Positions 59,005 to 64,000 of a stretch of DNA of 64,000 bases are shown here, piece after piece. The notes under the pieces were generated by a model, which was given only the letters and a program-made list of their open reading frames with translations, did not search any database and was not told the DNA's origin. Source of the DNA: Tamarix chinensis (lineage: Eukaryota; Streptophyta; Magnoliopsida; Caryophyllales; Tamaricaceae); contig CM060177.1 in NCBI GenBank assembly GCA_030549775.1, positions 56,546,638-56,610,637 on the forward strand. Direction: 5' to 3'. Each line of letters begins with the position of its first letter. Position 1 is the stretch's first letter. A program made the translations under genes and the position numbers.

Positions 59005-60887
59005 GAGTTACAATGATATTTTACAAGCATAACAAAGGATACAAAAAAATAACAAAGCTAAAAAAAACTTAAAATATGTAATATATGGATTTCACATATG
59101 TAATACAACATTGGTCTTATAGCCTTCTCTTTCATGCAACTTTGTAATATTGTAATATCATTATCTTGTACATCAAATATATTCAATAGCTTGAACTTCT
59201 TGCAAGCATATATAATACCTACAAGAATTACTTAGCAAAACATTAAAAGCATAATAATTTTCAAGCATAATGGGTTCTATCTTCAAGTATGCTAATTCTT
59301 CTTGTTCTTCATCCTGTAAAGAATAATATTGAGAGTGAGCTTAAGATGCTCCTCCATCATAATACTAATCAGATGCTAGGATAGTACATTTAATCCATAA
59401 TTTTTAACATATACGTCTACAAGTAGCAAATAGGTTGGTTAATTTCTAAAGAAAGATATTAATTGAATCTATGTTTATTAATCATTATAATTACTTAATT
59501 CAAGCGACTATAATTTTGGTTCTAGTTAGTTTCTCCCTAAGTGTTAATGCTGCCATTAATTAAATCAAGATATTTTATCATAGGTTATTAATTTATTAGA
59601 TAATAAATCATAAGAAGACTTTGGTTTATTTGTATAAGGGGATATTAGGAAGTGGACACATTTGAGTTCTATAGGTTAACATTAGAGATACTTTATAACC
59701 ATTTTATTCCATGATTGATTGATATCCTAATATTGAATATATCCTCTAACCCCTATTACCCCATTATTGTTAGTCATTTATTGTGTTGATTGATAAGTTT
59801 TATTCTCTTCGTTATTATTTATTAGTGTTCCTAATTTGATAATCAAGGAAATTTATATGATAATAGATGTATATGAACTAGATTACATTCTTTATTGGAT
59901 CAACTCCAACTCACTGCTTACTATTTTTGTGTGTGTTTAGGGTTTACCTTGGCTTATCTACAACATCTCATCAAGAATTGTGGTGCCCTACACTCAACAC
60001 CAATGTGAGTATGATTATGAGATAAGTGACTAATGGATAAGACATTAATTAGTTAATGTGAAAGATTATGTGAGTTAGAATTGAAGTGTTGAATCAGTTC
60101 CACTAGATAATAATAGTGGCTCAATTGTGTTGTCCTTAAGAGGTGCTCTAGACCATTCCACCAATCCAAGAATAGTGGCTCATGTACATTTTATTCTGAG
60201 AGGTGTTGGGTTTATTCCATTGGATGATAATAGTGACTCAGGTGTGTTATCCCTAAGATGAGCTTCAAACTATTTGACTGATTCGGGAATAGTAGTACCC
60301 CCAAAAGTCAATGTAAATAAAAGAATATATTATGTTATATCTAAAAATTAGATATGGATCTTTTCTTATTTGGAAATATTTTATGTATCATGCATATATG
60401 ATTATTCTTTGATGTGAGCTTATAAAATTCTTTGTACACCTTACCTTATAGTATGGTTACCTTACTTATTATGTTGTGAATTGATCATCCTTTTCAAGGG
60501 TTTTACTCATTCCCGCAGGCATCCCTGCCTTGTTTTGTAGGTGATTAATGATTATTGGCTTGATTTCCCTACCTTAGGCAAGTGCTAATCAGATAAGTAT
60601 AAGGTATGGATATCTGGATATCACTATCTCTCTTTAGATTCATAGTCCTCTATTTACTATTTATTCCCTTCTCTCTATTGTGTATTCTATATCATGTTGG
60701 AGTCAAGTGCTTCTCACCCCTGATTCTCAGGTATATGTTACATTTTCCTTATAGGCGACATATATTAGGACTAGGAAGTGTCTCTTTTACATTTGATGTG
60801 GCCTGACACTCCTACAATTTGTATTTTTTATTCCACTATTAACTCTTAAAATAAAAATTTTCATTTCCTATATTGGGTAGTATTACA

Positions 60888-62919
60888 CTTCAAGTTTACC
60901 TTAATGGATTTATAAGTGTAATCATGTGTTAATATGTGTAATTTAATAATTGGAAAAAGATTTGGTTAGGGACTTCACTAATTATGCAAGTGTCAGTTTA
61001 AGGTTACATATCAATTTTGTTATCGCATATGGTAACCTGAGTAACTTGGAAGCTGATATCCATATTTAATGTGTTTCTTTAATAAGAAATTAGATTAAGT
61101 GTTAAATAACCTTATCTTGGCATTTTCTTCAATAATTGGTTTAAAAGTGGATCAGTAACCCTATGTGTGATTGTATCATTTTGTAAATCATTTGGTGCCT
61201 TAAGGGTTATCAAAACCTAGAAATCTATTTAATTAATTTAGTATAACACAAGGGATAAAATAAATTCATAAGTGGATGATGATTTATGAGGCTTTATCTT
61301 GCTAAGTATAAAATTGTAATGTAAGGGTTATGTTACATGAAATGAACATTGAAATCCTTAGTGCACCTTAGTCTTTCCTAATGCATGGGCCTATTTGTGT
61401 GCTAGTCATCTTATTAGTACTTATTTTGTACCACGGTTACATAGGCTAGGAATGTTTTCATCTCCTAAACCAAAGTGTGATGCATTATTTTTTATTTTCT
61501 ACATCATTTTTAATATGTTGGGAAAGATCATCTTATGTTAAAATATTATCCTAAGTGAAAATGTTCAAAGGTATACGATCATGTTGTGGAAAGTGTTTAA
61601 GTGATCTTAGTGGTTGGTTTTTGATAATACTTTTAAATACAATATTAATATTAAAATGGAATATTACATAAGTTAGAACTAATTTTTATTAGTCACATGA
61701 TATTCATCGGGTTGTAGTGTTACCTAATTAAGAGGCTTAGTTGTTGCGATTGCCAAGAACTTTATATTTATTTTTGATATGATGCGATACTCTATACTTT
61801 TATGTTACATTGACCTCTAAGTAGTATGAATAATTAAGGATTAGAGGTTAGTTAGTAGCTTAGGTGCACTTTTCCTTGAGAATATGATTTTATGCCAATA
61901 TTCTTTTCACTGGATTTAATAGTGGCCTAGAATATTTTTATCCTAGAAAAATTCTTTATGTTGATATTGTCTCCTAAGTACTCATTGTGAATATGAGTTT
62001 ATTGTGTGGTCACTAAGAAAATATCTTAATCTAATCTCTATTTAATGGTATCTTTCTATATTGTGTTTAATGATCACATGAATGTAATAGCTCTTTTATC
62101 ATAAGTGTTTAAGTATGAGTATGATGTATCATAAACTTTTATAATAATTATTGCATATGTATGATTGCATAATCTTGTCTTACCTTTATCATACTATGTA
62201 TGTGAGTGGTTCATCCTTGCCAGTACAACACATACTAACATTAAATTTAGTGTTGAGTGAATCTTATTGATTTTAGGGGAGTAGACTAGGATATTTTATA
62301 CGTTACTGATTTATTTTTCTCCATGCCTTTTTCATCTAAGGATGAGTGAATTTTTGGTACAATATTAAAGTATTTTTAAATTTATTCATGTTAATTTATG
62401 TTAGAGTTTGCATCATAAATCACTCTTTAGTACATTATATTTATATTCTCATATTCACTTTTTGTAATCTTATATAGTCAAGTGCTTTATACATTTGATT
62501 TTGGATATAAGTTACTTCTAGCTTTGCATCAGACATAGATTAGGTATAAAGAGTACCTTTTCTCTATTGGATTTGTCATAGCAATCCCTATGTTTTATGT
62601 TTTGACACCCACAAGTATTTTTAAAATGTAACTTTTTATTAGTAACATTTGGGATATACATGTACGATTTAGTACTTAGTAAAAATTAGCTTTTATAAGC
62701 ATAAAGACAAAACTCATGCAAGTTACTAGGTTTTATGTTCTTCAATTATCATGCTTAACTTTAGTGCAAACTAGAGTGGAAAATATGAAAGCATAAGGAA
62801 GAGAAAACTTGTGATATGTTACTCACCTAAAAATTAAGAATGAAAAAACCATAGGTTCATCACTAGATGGCAAATTAACCATTTAAGCATATGCGCCGCA
62901 CGAGGGATTTTTCCAAGGT
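60888..62919. other. AT-rich DNA without recognisable features
   Basis: No frame above about 60 codons and no terminus or repeat that I can relate to other parts, apart from AATAGTGGCC at 61918, which recalls an isolated giant-LTR box. Confidence 0.5.
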
Positions 62920-63960
62920 TGATGCAGTAGAAAACACTCAATAATTAGCTTTCATAATGATGGAACCAATGATTCTTAATTTGGAAAGTATCTCCCATAA
63001 ATTTGATGACTAATAGATGGTTATGTTGCTAGAAACATACCAAACAAGCAACTAAATGTCTATGTGCATGTGCATGACATGAATGGAATGATGACCACGT
63101 GCATGAGGAGTCTATTTTCAGCATTTGTCGAGCAATATTATTAGTTTAGTTAATTAATTATTAATTAGTAGAGTTGGATAATAGATAAAGCATAAAGTTA
63201 GCATAAAGTAGCATAAAGTAGCATAAAGTTAGCATAAAAGCAGCATAATATCTTTTAACCTAGAATATTTTGAATTATACTTTTAGCTTAGTGGTAGAAT
63301 GGCTATAAGCAGCCATAGAAGGCATGATTATTGATATTGAAGATTGAAGATCAATATTGAAATTAATACAAATTGAATCCTATGTGAGTTCAATTCAGGT
63401 TAATTGAACATGTGGGAATTATTTAGCTTGAAAGTTTTAATCATTCTGTGTATGTGAATTATAAATTAATTCATATATTTTCTACTCTCTATAATAAATA
63501 TTTTTAGAGCCATAATTATCATAAAAAAACACTCTAATTCGAAGCTAAGCGAAGCCCTAATTTGTTTTACACATTCGAAACCCTAAACCACCATTCAGAA
63601 CCCTACACCCTTCCATCTGAACCAAACATCACCTTGATTCTTCTATTTGAAGTAAACCCTAACCCTAACCCTAAACCACAACCTCATCCTCCATCTAAAC
63701 CCTAAAATTCAAAGCTCATCATCATCAACACACCATTGTCAAATGCATATCTTAATTACCACAACTCATTCGAGCCATCACCATTAGATAACCATCACCA
63801 TCGAATCTTACATATTTTATTTGAATCATCACCACCATCTTTCCACCATATTTGAATGTTAAAACCTAATTCATCATCACCGAGTCTTATTCTCATTATT
63901 ATCATCAAAATCGAGTCATATTCTCATCAAGTTGAGAATCTCATACTCCCACACACATCA
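62920..63960 (+). mobile_element. Solo LTR of the CRM/Reina-like family (copy 2), perfect TSD
   Basis: Starts TGATGCAGTAG at 62920 and ends CCCACACACATCA at 63960 (1041 bp), flanked on both sides by AAGGT (62915-62919 and 63961-63965). It aligns with 6790-7752 and the minus-strand LTR at 53155-54241. The start reads LAFIMMEPMILNL, the polyprotein tail. A local tandem at 63195-63245 repeats GCATAAAGTA / AGCATAAAGTT. CCCTAACCCTAA words lie at 63655-63680. No internal region is present. Confidence 0.86.
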
Positions 63961-64000
63961 AAGGTAGCATTTTAAAATAGTGAAGTAAGCTCTTAGAGGA

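Larger units (their letters stand above)
58116..60887 (+). mobile_element. Possible old LTR of the giant-LTR family
   Basis: Starts TATAATATCC near 58116 (a worn TGTAATACCC) and ends GGGTAGTATTACA at 60887. The 3' third carries the family marks in order: AATAGTGG boxes at 60100-60300, then GGTTACCTTACTTATTATG..TTGATCATCC at 60447-60490, CTCATTCCCGCAGG at 60507, then the terminus. The 5' boundary is a guess and no TSD is visible (GGTTC against CTTCA), so the element may be composite. Confidence 0.4.

Overview
This window is nuclear DNA from a flowering plant, gene-poor and AT-rich, and it looks like retrotransposon-filled intergenic or pericentromeric chromatin. The evidence is a spliced mitochondrial acyl carrier protein gene with GT-AG introns, Ty3/gypsy chromovirus polyproteins of plant type, an Athila/Tat remnant, a Cassandra element carrying 5S-rRNA-like sequence, and plant microsatellites. 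I cannot name the species.

Layout. 1-1850: the only convincing host gene, a two-coding-exon mitochondrial acyl carrier protein gene on the minus strand, with a probable intron in its 5' UTR. 1850-4090: AT-rich intergenic DNA with microsatellites. 4092-20786: a three-level nest of very large (about 5 kb) non-coding solo LTRs (outer minus, middle plus, inner plus). Each is bounded by TG..CA-type termini and a 5-bp target-site duplication (TSD), one perfect and two with 4 of 5 bases matching. A smaller solo LTR of another family (6790-7752) sits in the outer one. 20790-26160: decayed non-coding DNA, partly an LTR-like family rich in a repeated CGACTAGT/CGATTGG-type motif. 26160-40660: a tangle of decayed Tekay/Del-type chromovirus. 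It holds the 5' part of one pol (26950-29460, minus), a giant LTR (29465-37764, minus) into which a fourth giant solo LTR (31838-36771) inserted, the 3' part of another pol including a chromodomain (37946-39905, minus), and a Cassandra TRIM (39913-40660). 40665-45560: a second copy of the CGACTAGT-rich family, then the remains of an RRM-bearing ORF1 of LINE type on the minus strand. 45567-52514: a full-length but dead Ty3/gypsy element with two LTRs, primer-binding site, polypurine tract, gag, protease, RT, RNase H and integrase; it looks closest to the CRM/Reina group. 53155-54485: the 3' LTR and integrase tail of a relative on the minus strand. 55330-56100: an Athila/Tat remnant. 58116-60887: a doubtful old LTR. 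62920-63960: a solo LTR with a perfect TSD, AAGGT.

How the parts relate. One chromodomain-bearing pol runs through a polypurine tract directly into a giant LTR with the same termini and internal motifs as the free-standing 5-kb elements. I therefore infer that all the giant non-coding elements are solo LTRs of one Tekay/Del-like chromovirus lineage. Their most unusual content is an array of short hairpins. These lie between repeated CCGATCCACCGG..ATAATAGTGG boxes, and the stem sequences differ while pairing is kept. Downstream is a separate perfect 7-bp hairpin (CAGTACG-TAG-CGTACTG), which also shows a paired change in an older copy. In the CRM/Reina-like group, the end of the polyprotein reading frame runs into the LTR, and the same peptide pattern can be seen in six LTR sequences of different ages.

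All identities, mismatch counts and alignments below were made by eye; no database search was run.
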